Assembly: GCA_022736495.1 (NCBI GenBank) | Contig: DZCR01000086.1 | Coordinates: 1-13,435, forward strand | Length of the DNA: 13,435 nt | Reading direction: 5' to 3' | From: Desulfobacca acetoxidans | Lineage (GTDB): Bacteria > Desulfobacterota > Desulfobaccia > Desulfobaccales > 0-14-0-80-60-11 | Part shown: in pieces, positions 7,073 to 13,435 of the stretch | How the letters are laid out: each line of letters opens with the position of its first letter | Numbering within the stretch: the stretch's first letter is position 1 | Notes under the pieces: generated by a model | What the model was told of the DNA's origin: nothing | Database searches by the model: none | What the model saw: the letters and a program-made list of their open reading frames with translations, nothing else | Program-made: the position numbers and the translations under genes

Positions 7073-9229
7073 ATGTCTCTGAAAAAAAAATTGATCTTCG
7101 GCGCCGGCGGGCTGGTGGTTTTGATCATGGTGATCACCCTGTCCCTTGTTTCCGTCCTGGTCACCAAACAGAATAAAGCCATTGCCGACAAACAGGTCTT
7201 AAGCGCCGTCAATGTCATCCGGCAGGACCTTCTGGACAAGCAGCACAAACTCCTGGCCGATGCCCAGCAGATGGCCTCTGCCAACAAGATGGCTTCCAAA
7301 ATCGCCTATCTGAACGACAATAAACGGGAAAAAAACATTCAATTGCTGCATGGCCAGTATCAGACCGTTATCAATGCCGTTTTCCAGGTGGGCCGGACTA
7401 GTGATCTCTGGAAAATGGCCGTTTATGATATGGACGGGGACCTCAGGGTGTTTGCCCTCCGGGGAACGGGTTCCGATGTCCTGGGCTATGTTCATTATGC
7501 GGCAACCACCGCTCCGGGCCTGGTTAAAGCAGAGAATACGGCGGCGGCGACAGGCAAGGATCTTTCTTTTTTTGCGGCAACTCTGAATAAGGACGAGGCT
7601 GCCGGACGGGATGCCTACAAGCAGGCGGAAGCCTTTCCCGAAATCAGCATGGGCATGAAATATGACCGCCCCCCGGTCACGAGCCCATCCGTTGACTTTG
7701 ATTATTCCGACAACAGCCTGATCCTGGTGGCATCCATCCCCATTATCGGGGAGGTGTTTAATGCCGCCAAAGGCAAAACAGAACCCACACAGCTCGGCTT
7801 TCTCCGGGCCGATTATCAGTTTAAAAAAGATTTTACAGAGAAAATGGCCCAGGTCACCGGCATGAAGATCAACCTGTTTTCAAAGGACAGCCTTCTCATC
7901 GGAACTCTGCCGGATTATCATAAACCGGCCCTCTCCCATCTCTCCCATAAAGATACCCCGGACACCCTTGAAAAACAGGAAGTTTTTGTCACCCCCCTTG
8001 ACCTGGAAAAAGGCTCCTATATCCAGGGCGCCCTTCCCCTATACAACGGGAAAACCTTTGTCGGAACGGCGGTTTCACTTCTGTCCGATGAGGTCATTAA
8101 AAACAATTCATGGCAGATTATCAAGCTCCTGGGGATGGTCGCCCTGGTGTGCATTGTTCTGGTCATCCCGGTGACCATTATTTTTGCGAATTCCTTTATC
8201 AACCCCATTCTTAAAATCGTCGGCGGCCTGGATGACCTGGCCGGGGGGGAAGGGGATCTGACCACCCGCCTCAACATCAAGTCCAATGATGAAATCGGGA
8301 AGCTGGCCGGTTGCTTCAACACCTTCATGGACAAGCTCCAGGGCATCATCAGAAATATTTCCGGAAATGCATCGGCCCTGAGCCTTTCCTCCACCAGCCT
8401 TTCAGACCTTTCCCACATCATGTCCAAGGGTTCCGTCGAAATGAATGCAAAATCCAACAGTGTGAATGATTCCCTGAAAGCCGTGTCTGAAAATATCGGC
8501 CATATCACCCGGAAGATGGATGAGGCCTCTTCCAATATCCATATGGTTTCTTCGGCCACCGAGGAAATGACCGGCACCATTAATGAGATTGCCAAAAATT
8601 CCGAAACGGCCCGCTCCATTGCGGAACAGGCCGTTGTCCAAGCCCAGAATTCTTCGGACCGGCTATCGGAACTGAGAAATGCCGCTGCTGAAATCGGCAA
8701 AGTGACGGAAGCCATCAACCAGATTTCAGAGCAGACCAATCTTCTGGCATTGAATGCCACCATTGAAGCGGCCCGGGCCGGGGAGGCCGGAAAGGGATTT
8801 GCCGTCGTGGCCAATGAGATTAAAGCGCTGGCCCATCAGACGGCCAGGGCCACCCAGGAGATTGAGGACAAGGTCAATGAAATTCAAACCATGGTTGAAA
8901 ATTCAACCACTGAAATGAACAATACCCAGGAAGTGGTCAATAATATCAACGGCATCATTACCCAAATCGCCTCGGCCGTGGAAGAACAGTCTGTGACCAC
9001 AAAGGAAATCGCCGTCAATATTTCAAACGCCTATAACGGAATCCAGGATGTAAACGCCAATGCAGCCCGGACCAACGATTCCACGGGCAGGATCAGCCGG
9101 GACATGGTGGATGTGGATAAAAATTCCCAGGATATCTCCGAAAAAAGTGCCCGGGTGGAAGAAAGTGCGGATGAACTGATGAAACTTGCCGTTCAGCTTG
9201 AAAACCTGGTCAGCCAGTTTAAAATTTAA
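7073..9229 (+). CDS. Methyl-accepting chemotaxis protein with large periplasmic Cache-type sensor
   Basis: This transmembrane chemoreceptor passes ligand binding to CheA/CheW. It has 718 residues. TM1 is at about 7-30, and the periplasmic sensor spans 31-348, a size fitting a double-Cache domain. Its membrane-distal part includes [17 protein letters not shown] (115-131), and the second part contains [14 protein letters not shown] (265-278). TM2 is at about 349-372, and HAMP follows at about 373-425 with [21 protein letters not shown]. The signalling hairpin tip is [20 protein letters not shown] (551-570), then [16 protein letters not shown] (571-586). [15 protein letters not shown] (497-511) looks like a methylation region. 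The C-terminus lacks a CheR-tethering pentapeptide. AAAGGA precedes the ATG. It sits 21 bases after the aminotransferase and 23 bases before kynureninase, so its ligand may be the substrate or product of those enzymes. The exact Cache subclass is uncertain. Confidence 0.93.
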   Translation: MSLKKKLIFGAGGLVVLIMVITLSLVSVLVTKQNKAIADKQVLSAVNVIRQDLLDKQHKLLADAQQMASANKMASKIAYLNDNKREKNIQLLHGQYQTVINAVFQVGRTSDLWKMAVYDMDGDLRVFALRGTGSDVLGYVHYAATTAPGLVKAENTAAATGKDLSFFAATLNKDEAAGRDAYKQAEAFPEISMGMKYDRPPVTSPSVDFDYSDNSLILVASIPIIGEVFNAAKGKTEPTQLGFLRADYQFKKDFTEKMAQVTGMKINLFSKDSLLIGTLPDYHKPALSHLSHKDTPDTLEKQEVFVTPLDLEKGSYIQGALPLYNGKTFVGTAVSLLSDEVIKNNSWQIIKLLGMVALVCIVLVIPVTIIFANSFINPILKIVGGLDDLAGGEGDLTTRLNIKSNDEIGKLAGCFNTFMDKLQGIIRNISGNASALSLSSTSLSDLSHIMSKGSVEMNAKSNSVNDSLKAVSENIGHITRKMDEASSNIHMVSSATEEMTGTINEIAKNSETARSIAEQAVVQAQNSSDRLSELRNAAAEIGKVTEAINQISEQTNLLALNATIEAARAGEAGKGFAVVANEIKALAHQTARATQEIEDKVNEIQTMVENSTTEMNNTQEVVNNINGIITQIASAVEEQSVTTKEIAVNISNAYNGIQDVNANAARTNDSTGRISRDMVDVDKNSQDISEKSARVEESADELMKLAVQLENLVSQFKI

Positions 9230-9252
9230 CCCGAATTAAAGGACACGCATTG

Positions 9253-10545
9253 ATGCCTTACTCATTTGAGCCCCACCGGGATTTTGCCGTACAACTGGAC
9301 CGGGAAGATGTCCTGAAACGCTTCAGATCGTATTTTCATATACCTGAAAATACCATTTATATGGATGGAAATTCCCTCGGCCTTTTTTCGAAAAATGCGG
9401 AAGAAAGCGCCCTTCGGGTGCTGAAGGAATGGAAAAACTATGCCATCCGGGGATGGATGTCCGGGGATAAACCCTGGCTTTACCTGCCGGAAGAAATCGG
9501 TAAAAAATGCGCCTCCATTGTCGGTGCGGAAAAAGAAGAAGTCATCATGACCGGCTCCACCACCGTGAACATCCATTCCCTAGTCGGCACCTTTTATCAG
9601 CCCCAGGGGAGCCGGACCCAAATCATTGCCGATGAATTGAATTTTCCATCGGATATTTATGCGCTCAAGGGGCAGATCCAAATAAAGGGGCTTGATCCGG
9701 CAAAAGAGTTGATCCTGATCAAGAGCCTTGACGGCCGGTGCCTGGACGAAGAGACCATTGCCGCCGCCATGACCCATGAGACGGCCCTCGTCTTTCTGCC
9801 CTCGGTTCTCTTCCGGAGCGGCCAGTTGCTGGACATGGCCTTTCTGATCCGGGAAGCCCACAAAAAAGGCATCTGTATCGGCTTTGACTGCTGCCATTCC
9901 GCCGGGGTGGTTCCCCACCGGTTTTCCGAATGGGACCTTGATTTTGCCGTCTGGTGCAGTTACAAATACATGAACGGAGGCCCCGGAAGCCCGGCCTTTT
10001 TATATATCAATAAACGGCATTTCGATAAAACGCCTCTTCTGGCCGGGTGGTACGGCTGTGAGAAAAACCGGCAGTTTGATATGAGCATTGACTTTGATCA
10101 TTCCAGAAGCGCCGGGGGGTGGCAGATTTCAACCCAGGGCATGCTCAGCGCGGCCCCGGTCGAAAGCGCTTTGGACATCATCCTTGAGGCCGGCATGGAC
10201 AAAATCAGGGAAAAATCAAAAAAAATCACCTCCTATCTGGCCTATCTTGTGGATGCGTGTCTATCAAAAGATCCCTATCATTTTAAGATCGGAACCCCCC
10301 TTGATCCTGAAAAGAGAAGCGGGCATATCGCCCTGGAACATGAAACCGAGGCGGTCCGGATCGGAAAGGCCCTCCTGGACCATCATATTATCCCGGATTT
10401 CCGGCCCCCCAATATCCTCCGGTTAGCCCCCGTACCGCTGTACAATACCTATCTTGAAGTCTTTGAAACGGTTCAGGCGCTCAAAAAAATCATGGATACA
10501 AAGGCATATGCATCCTATTCGCGGGAAAGGGGTACGGTTTCCTGA
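9253..10545 (+). CDS. kynU: Kynureninase
   Basis: This is a fold-type I PLP enzyme that cleaves kynurenine (or 3-hydroxykynurenine) to anthranilate (or 3-hydroxyanthranilate) and alanine, in the cytoplasm. It has 430 residues from ATG 9253, normal length. Motifs, in order: YMDGNSLGLF (36-45), TGSTT (100-104, PLP phosphate), NFPSDIYAL (130-138), SVLFRSGQLLDM (184-195), GFDCCHSAG (210-218, with Asp212 near the PLP nitrogen), CSYKYMNGGPG (235-245, Lys238 as Schiff-base lysine), AGWYG and the late RLAPVPLYNTY (390-400, with Arg390 as probable carboxylate binder). From memory, its motif wording (LFRSGQLLDM, RQFDM) is closer to the Bacillus than to the Pseudomonas or animal type. The start is ATG 9253; a TTG at 9250 directly before it is also possible, both served by AAAGGA 9238-9243. 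Last in the operon. No kynurenine-forming dioxygenase is present here. Confidence 0.9.
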   Translation: MPYSFEPHRDFAVQLDREDVLKRFRSYFHIPENTIYMDGNSLGLFSKNAEESALRVLKEWKNYAIRGWMSGDKPWLYLPEEIGKKCASIVGAEKEEVIMTGSTTVNIHSLVGTFYQPQGSRTQIIADELNFPSDIYALKGQIQIKGLDPAKELILIKSLDGRCLDEETIAAAMTHETALVFLPSVLFRSGQLLDMAFLIREAHKKGICIGFDCCHSAGVVPHRFSEWDLDFAVWCSYKYMNGGPGSPAFLYINKRHFDKTPLLAGWYGCEKNRQFDMSIDFDHSRSAGGWQISTQGMLSAAPVESALDIILEAGMDKIREKSKKITSYLAYLVDACLSKDPYHFKIGTPLDPEKRSGHIALEHETEAVRIGKALLDHHIIPDFRPPNILRLAPVPLYNTYLEVFETVQALKKIMDTKAYASYSRERGTVS

Positions 10546-10588
10546 AGGAAAGAACCCGGCTGCCCGTAAGGAATGGAGTCAAACCCGG

Positions 10589-10996
10589 CTAGGATTTGAG
10601 CAGTTCATAGATGAGGATGCCGCCGCACAAGACAAATCCGAAATTATAGATCCATCTGGACTGTTTATATTCTCTGATATAAGCCTCGGGAAAACCCGAA
10701 ACCTTCATTCTGCCGATCACCCGGATGGAAGTAAAAACAAGGAAAAAAAGAAAAAAAACGATGAACACCACAAAGGCGGGGTCGGAAAAAGAGGGTCGGA
10801 CATAGGTAATCGCCATATAACCGGCAAAGCCCGCGAGAACCGGTATGGGATAAAATCTGCCGGACCTGGAAAATTCCCGGTTCAGACGGAGTTTCTCCCG
10901 GGCCGAAAGCAGTTCCAGGGCTTCCTTGGAAATGGATCTGCTGAAAAAGAGGCATATGGCCAGGATGACCAGCCCGATACCGAGAAGATCCGACAT
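10589..10996 (-). CDS. Small membrane protein of unknown function
   Basis: I do not recognise this 135-residue protein. It shows about four hydrophobic segments: 3-18, 48-66, 72-94 and 112-131. Segment 72-94 is strongly Phe-rich (AFVVFIVFFLFFLVF). Between the first and second lies a charged amphipathic stretch (SKEALELLSAREKLRLNREF, 23-42). Between the third and fourth is a basic loop with FPEAYIREYKQSRW. The start ATG 10994-10996 has AGAGG about 11 bases upstream and a GGGGGG run immediately before, so its ribosome site is atypical. It lies 43 bases after the GNAT gene on the same strand and converges with kynureninase, with 43 bases between the stops and no clear terminator. It is probably the last gene of the DUF2080-GNAT cluster. 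Regular hydrophobic spacing argues that it is real. Confidence 0.65.
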   Translation of the reverse strand: MSDLLGIGLVILAICLFFSRSISKEALELLSAREKLRLNREFSRSGRFYPIPVLAGFAGYMAITYVRPSFSDPAFVVFIVFFLFFLVFTSIRVIGRMKVSGFPEAYIREYKQSRWIYNFGFVLCGGILIYELLKS

Positions 10997-11039
10997 TACC
11001 CCCCGAGCCTCTTTCTGAAAATCATCCCCGGCAAAAAGC

Positions 11040-11480
11040 CTAGAGCCTCTTTTTCAGGTTGATAAATTCGCTTCGCTCAAACCCCAGTTTCTTAAAAAAG
11101 GACAATACATCGGTGGAATCCCAGAGAACCGAAGAATAGATATGTTTGATTCCTTTTTCTTTATAGATGTCACAGATCTTACGGCCAAGGGCCAATCCGA
11201 TCCCCTGCCCCATATATTCGGGAAGGACCCCGATGGCCATAATCCAGGCGCTTTTTTTGATCCCGAACCCGGCATACAGGATCGTACTGATCATATAGCC
11301 CACCACTTTTCCGTTGATTTCGGCCACCAGGCTTAATTTGCCCTTGTTTTCAGATATCTGCTGCTCAATAAATTTTTCAAAATCAACGGACCCGTCTTCC
11401 TCTGAGATTGCTTGTCTTATCTGCTGAATGGGTTCTGCATCCTCAAGGCTTATTTCTCTTATGTTAACTGCGTGTTCCAC
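11040..11480 (-). CDS. GNAT-family N-acetyltransferase
   Basis: This is a GCN5-related acetyltransferase that uses acetyl-CoA; the acceptor is unknown. The fold reads clearly. The opening strand is NIREISLEDAEPIQQIRQAI, the central strand is SLVAEINGKVVGYMIS, motif A is AIGVLPEYMGQGIGLALG with the Q-G-x-G pyrophosphate-binding pattern, and the late motif B is DVLSFFKKLGFERSEF. I prefer the GTG start at 11478-11480 (147 residues), because GGAGG (11486-11490) sits 5 bases upstream. The in-frame ATG at 11490-11492 has no good ribosome site and would place that GGAGG inside the gene. With either start it is 1-13 bases after the DUF2080 stop, so the two are almost surely co-translated. It could modify a small molecule or a protein N-terminus or lysine; the acceptor cannot be read from the sequence. 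Confidence 0.85.
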   Translation of the reverse strand: MEHAVNIREISLEDAEPIQQIRQAISEEDGSVDFEKFIEQQISENKGKLSLVAEINGKVVGYMISTILYAGFGIKKSAWIMAIGVLPEYMGQGIGLALGRKICDIYKEKGIKHIYSSVLWDSTDVLSFFKKLGFERSEFINLKKRL

Positions 11481-11493
11481 AGGATCCTCCATG

Positions 11494-11679
11494 TTATTCG
11501 ACTTTAATGATCTTCACGGTATGCCCGACCCAGTTCGGGGGAAGATAGATTCTCCCGCTGTTGCCGCTGGATTTAACCTCTTTTTCGATCATTTCTTCAC
11601 CATATACTTCAAACTTTACCTTTGGCTGAACCTCAGGTTGCTTTTCCGTATTTTTTTCCTGCTTTTCTTTATCCGCCAT
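11494..11679 (-). CDS. Small DUF2080-like (AbrB-like) protein
   Basis: This 61-residue protein has a charged, probably disordered head (residues 1-22, rich in Lys, Glu and Gln). A compact tail follows: EKEVKSSGNSGRIYLPPNW (32-50), then VGHTVKIIKV. The GNS-x-x-IYLP-x-x-W-x-G pattern is that of DUF2080, named as a putative transposon-encoded family, and resembles the swapped-hairpin AbrB/SpoVT fold that binds DNA. The start ATG 11677-11679 has AGGA about 6 bases upstream. No transposase or inverted repeats are visible nearby, so here it looks like a free-standing gene, possibly a small regulator or antitoxin-like partner of the GNAT that follows at once. The family call is from motif memory; the DNA-binding role is inference. 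Confidence 0.7.
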   Translation of the reverse strand: MADKEKQEKNTEKQPEVQPKVKFEVYGEEMIEKEVKSSGNSGRIYLPPNWVGHTVKIIKVE

Positions 11680-11759
11680 ATGGCATCCTATTTGACAAAT
11701 ATATCCAAAATGCTTTTAATACAAAACCATAGCTTTATCTTGTCTGTGATATAGCTATA

Positions 11760-11786
11760 ATTATATCCTTTTCCTTATATTTTCAA
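11760..11786 (-). promoter_or_regulatory. Candidate promoter of the DUF2080-GNAT cluster with overlapping dyad
   Basis: On the minus strand TTGAAA (11781-11786) is followed after 15 bases by a perfect TATAAT (11760-11765). The spacer is shorter than the usual 17, which suggests a weak or activated promoter. Immediately downstream, 11750-11759 is a perfect 10-base palindrome (tatagctata) at the expected transcript start, a place where a repressor would block transcription. The leader to the ATG would be about 74 bases. Confidence 0.45.
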
Positions 11787-11817
11787 TCCTTAATTTTCCC
11801 GGGCTGTCTTTTCATAT

Positions 11818-11861
11818 AAAAAAACGGGCAGGCATGAATCATCATTCCCTGCCTGCCCGTT
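11818..11861 (-). terminator. Intrinsic terminator of the oxidoreductase-NrfD operon
   Basis: A perfect 12-base inverted repeat (11823-11834 and 11850-11861) forms a G/C-rich stem with an additional short inner pairing (gaat/attc) in the 15-base loop. In minus-strand RNA it is followed by seven T residues (11818-11824), the classical intrinsic terminator layout. It begins 15 bases after the stop of the NrfD-like gene. The plus-strand side lacks a T-run, so it acts in one direction only and isolates the DUF2080 cluster from read-through. Confidence 0.9.
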
Positions 11862-11875
11862 ACCGGGGTATTAAA

Positions 11876-12793
11876 TTATTGTCTTGTTAACAGCGGTTTA
11901 TATACCGCACTTTTCATGATCACAAACCTTACGGCAAGATCACCGGCAATCACAGAGGCCAGTCTTAAAAAGATCCAGAAGGCATTGGTATCCCCGCCCC
12001 ACATGATCAGGGTCAGAATCAGCGGGAGTCCAACCCCGAGGCCTGCCACACCGATAAGGGAAATCCTCTGAAGCTCCCCTTTAGCCTGCATGATGATGGA
12101 GGCCTTTCCGATCTCATTGCTGTGATAGGTGCCCCAGACGTAAAGAATAATGCAAAGCACATAGGCAAAGAAAAAGGCTTCCGCCCATGGTTCCATCCCG
12201 GATGCGGCTTCTGCCGGTTTTGAAACAACAAACATAAACTGCAAAAGCTGATGTCCAACCCATACTCCCGAGATGACTGAAAAAGGCAGAACCATGGTTG
12301 AACTCCAGGCCGGAAGCGCCCTGATCACATTCATGGTGGCAAACCCGTGGGAGATGATGAGAAGACATAAGATCCCCATGACCACATTAAGAACAATAAT
12401 GTTAAAACCGCCGCTGGTGATGATCTGAACAAAGCCCAGAGCTGCAAAAATCCCGATGATCCAGATGCCCCGGGATAACTCGGATGTATTGGGTTTCATG
12501 AGCATCCGCCAGGCTCGTAAGGGGTTGCCGAGATACAAAACATGGATCAGCCCCCCCAGGACCAGGGTGACGAGCCAGCCCAGGATCAATCCGGCCTTAA
12601 ACTCATAAAAAAGCGATACAAAATACAGACCGGCCCCTATTTCCGAAAAAAAGAAGGCCAGCCACAGGAAAACACCCTGATTATCGATCCATTGCTGCTG
12701 ACGGGTCGGATTGATCATCCATTCATAGGGTTTAAGCCCGCTGCCGTCAGGAGGAAACATGGTTTGAATCAGTTCGTGCACTTTATTACTCAT
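11876..12793 (-). CDS. NrfD/DmsC-like membrane anchor of a molybdopterin oxidoreductase
   Basis: This integral membrane subunit probably exchanges electrons between the quinone pool and the catalytic unit of a complex iron-sulphur molybdoenzyme. It has 305 residues with about eight hydrophobic helices: 40-63, 68-88, 109-126, 131-150, 166-189, 204-221, 244-264 and 272-293. Family marks are QGVFLWLAFFFSEIGAGLYF (39-58) and LYLGNPLRAWRMLMKPNTS (86-104), followed by SRGIW, the typical loop of the NrfD/DmsC/PsrC group. There are no obvious haem-binding patterns. The start ATG 12791-12793 has GGAGGG about 7 bases upstream, overlapping the stop codon of the catalytic gene, so the two are likely coupled in translation. 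Candidates include polysulphide, thiosulphate or tetrathionate reductase-like enzymes or a phenylacetyl-CoA oxidoreductase-type complex; I cannot choose among them. Confidence 0.85.
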   Translation of the reverse strand: MSNKVHELIQTMFPPDGSGLKPYEWMINPTRQQQWIDNQGVFLWLAFFFSEIGAGLYFVSLFYEFKAGLILGWLVTLVLGGLIHVLYLGNPLRAWRMLMKPNTSELSRGIWIIGIFAALGFVQIITSGGFNIIVLNVVMGILCLLIISHGFATMNVIRALPAWSSTMVLPFSVISGVWVGHQLLQFMFVVSKPAEAASGMEPWAEAFFFAYVLCIILYVWGTYHSNEIGKASIIMQAKGELQRISLIGVAGLGVGLPLILTLIMWGGDTNAFWIFLRLASVIAGDLAVRFVIMKSAVYKPLLTRQ

Positions 12794-12807
12794 TTTTCAT
12801 CCCTCCT

Positions 12808-13435
12808 TTAGTCTTTATAAATTTTAACGGCAACTGCAGTTTCCATGTTACCGGCAACCGGATCGAAATATCTGAATTTTGCCGGCAACAGCTTGCAGAA
12901 ATTGGCGCCTTTGCCTTTGGCAATGGGCCGTCCGTCCGCCCACAGTCCGCCCTGACCGGCAATGCCGATCACCTTCGGGCTCTGAGCTTCCATGGTCTTG
13001 ACAATACCGTTCTCTTTAACGCCGTATTTATTTTCAATCCAGATGATATCTCCGTCTTTGAGTCCCCTTTCCTTTGCAAGGGAGGAATTCAGTGTAATGG
13101 TGAAGGTATACGGACACATCTTGGAGACTTCATCAATATACGGATTTTGGAATGTGGTATTGTTGGTATGCAGGATGTCTCTGTAAGAAAATGCAATCAG
13201 ATCAAATTCATTGTCCAGATCCTTATGGGATTCCGGCCAGAACCAGGTCGGCAGCGGCGTATACTGATCCCAATCCATCCACAGATCAAATCCGACATCA
13301 TCAAATATCTTTTTCATGCCCCGTTTGTCATGAATCAGGTATTCCATGTAAACCGGGCACCGGCTATCAATATTCCATCTCCAGTAGACATCATCAATGG
13401 CTTTATGCCAGGTCGCATATCCCTGCTTCTCAATT
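12808..13435 (-). CDS. Molybdopterin oxidoreductase catalytic subunit, C-terminal part (5' end outside window)
   Basis: The reading frame stays open to the right edge, so this is the C-terminal 209 residues of a larger protein; the Met at 13347 is internal. Upstream of it, codons read IEKQGYATWHKAIDDVYWRW without a stop. The visible part corresponds to the molydopterin dinucleotide-binding domain: FDLIAFSYRDILHTNNTTFQ, then PYTFTITLNSSLAKERGLKDGD and IIWIENKYG, a beta-barrel pattern typical of DMSO reductase-family C-termini. The residues near the end (GQGGLWADGRPIAKGKGANF) are of the kind that touch the cofactor. The active-site Mo ligand and any N-terminal FeS motif or Tat signal lie outside. 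The NrfD-like anchor follows after 14 bases. No FeS-subunit gene lies between them, so it would have to be upstream or elsewhere. Confidence 0.85.
   Translation of the reverse strand, partial: IEKQGYATWHKAIDDVYWRWNIDSRCPVYMEYLIHDKRGMKKIFDDVGFDLWMDWDQYTPLPTWFWPESHKDLDNEFDLIAFSYRDILHTNNTTFQNPYIDEVSKMCPYTFTITLNSSLAKERGLKDGDIIWIENKYGVKENGIVKTMEAQSPKVIGIAGQGGLWADGRPIAKGKGANFCKLLPAKFRYFDPVAGNMETAVAVKIYKD

Noticed and set aside
8017..8814. Minus-strand open frame of 265 codons
   Set aside because: It runs antisense to the signalling part of the chemoreceptor. The long open frame results from the biased codon use of that gene, and the translation lacks any domain pattern.
10546..10588. Repeat of aacccggct (10553 and 10584 regions) between convergent genes as a terminator
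   Set aside because: The two copies are in direct orientation, so they do not form a hairpin, and no T-run follows; I see no terminator there.
11494..11679. Insertion sequence remnant around the DUF2080-like gene
   Set aside because: Despite the family name, there is no transposase, no terminal inverted repeat and no target duplication that I can find in the surrounding 500 bases.
12808..13347. A complete 179-residue protein starting at Met 13347
   Set aside because: The frame continues open to the window edge with plausible coding, and a molybdopterin-binding domain alone is not a usual protein; it is the end of a larger gene.

Overview
The window looks like a bacterial chromosome segment of roughly 50% G+C. 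It shows no insertion sequence, CRISPR array, tRNA or rRNA. Protein style points to an anaerobic, motile Gram-negative bacterium of the Desulfobacterota type: a molybdopterin oxidoreductase with an NrfD-type anchor, a branched-chain amino-acid ABC transporter with enlarged permeases, and a large Cache-type chemoreceptor. That placement is an inference from gene content; no marker gene confirms it.

Left part (about 159-5863, minus strand): a complete HAAT/LIV-type ABC transporter operon transcribed right to left, livK-livH-livM-livG-livF. A near-consensus sigma-70 promoter lies upstream of livK, a 5' leader stem-loop precedes livK, and a strong hairpin sits between livK and livH. That hairpin probably causes partial termination, so the binding protein would be made in excess. 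A weaker hairpin follows livF.

Middle part (about 6096-10545, plus strand): a divergent three-gene operon with 20-25 base gaps. It encodes a class IV PLP aminotransferase with D-amino-acid transaminase signatures, a 718-residue methyl-accepting chemotaxis protein, and a kynureninase. The shared 339-base divergent region carries the promoters of both operons. Together the two operons suggest uptake, sensing and breakdown of an amino-acid-type nutrient, possibly aromatic. The ligand is not shown by the sequence.

Right part (about 10589-11765, minus strand): a small cluster with a stand-alone DUF2080/AbrB-like protein of 61 residues, a GNAT acetyltransferase and an unrecognised small membrane protein. 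It has its own candidate promoter. Further right (11823-13435, minus strand) are an intrinsic terminator, an NrfD/DmsC-like membrane anchor, and the C-terminal part of a molybdopterin oxidoreductase that runs off the window edge.

No clearly new defence or mobile system is visible. The most interesting points are the chemoreceptor embedded between two PLP enzymes opposite a LIV transporter, a kynureninase in what looks like an anaerobe, the enlarged LivM/LivH permeases, and the small DUF2080-GNAT cluster.
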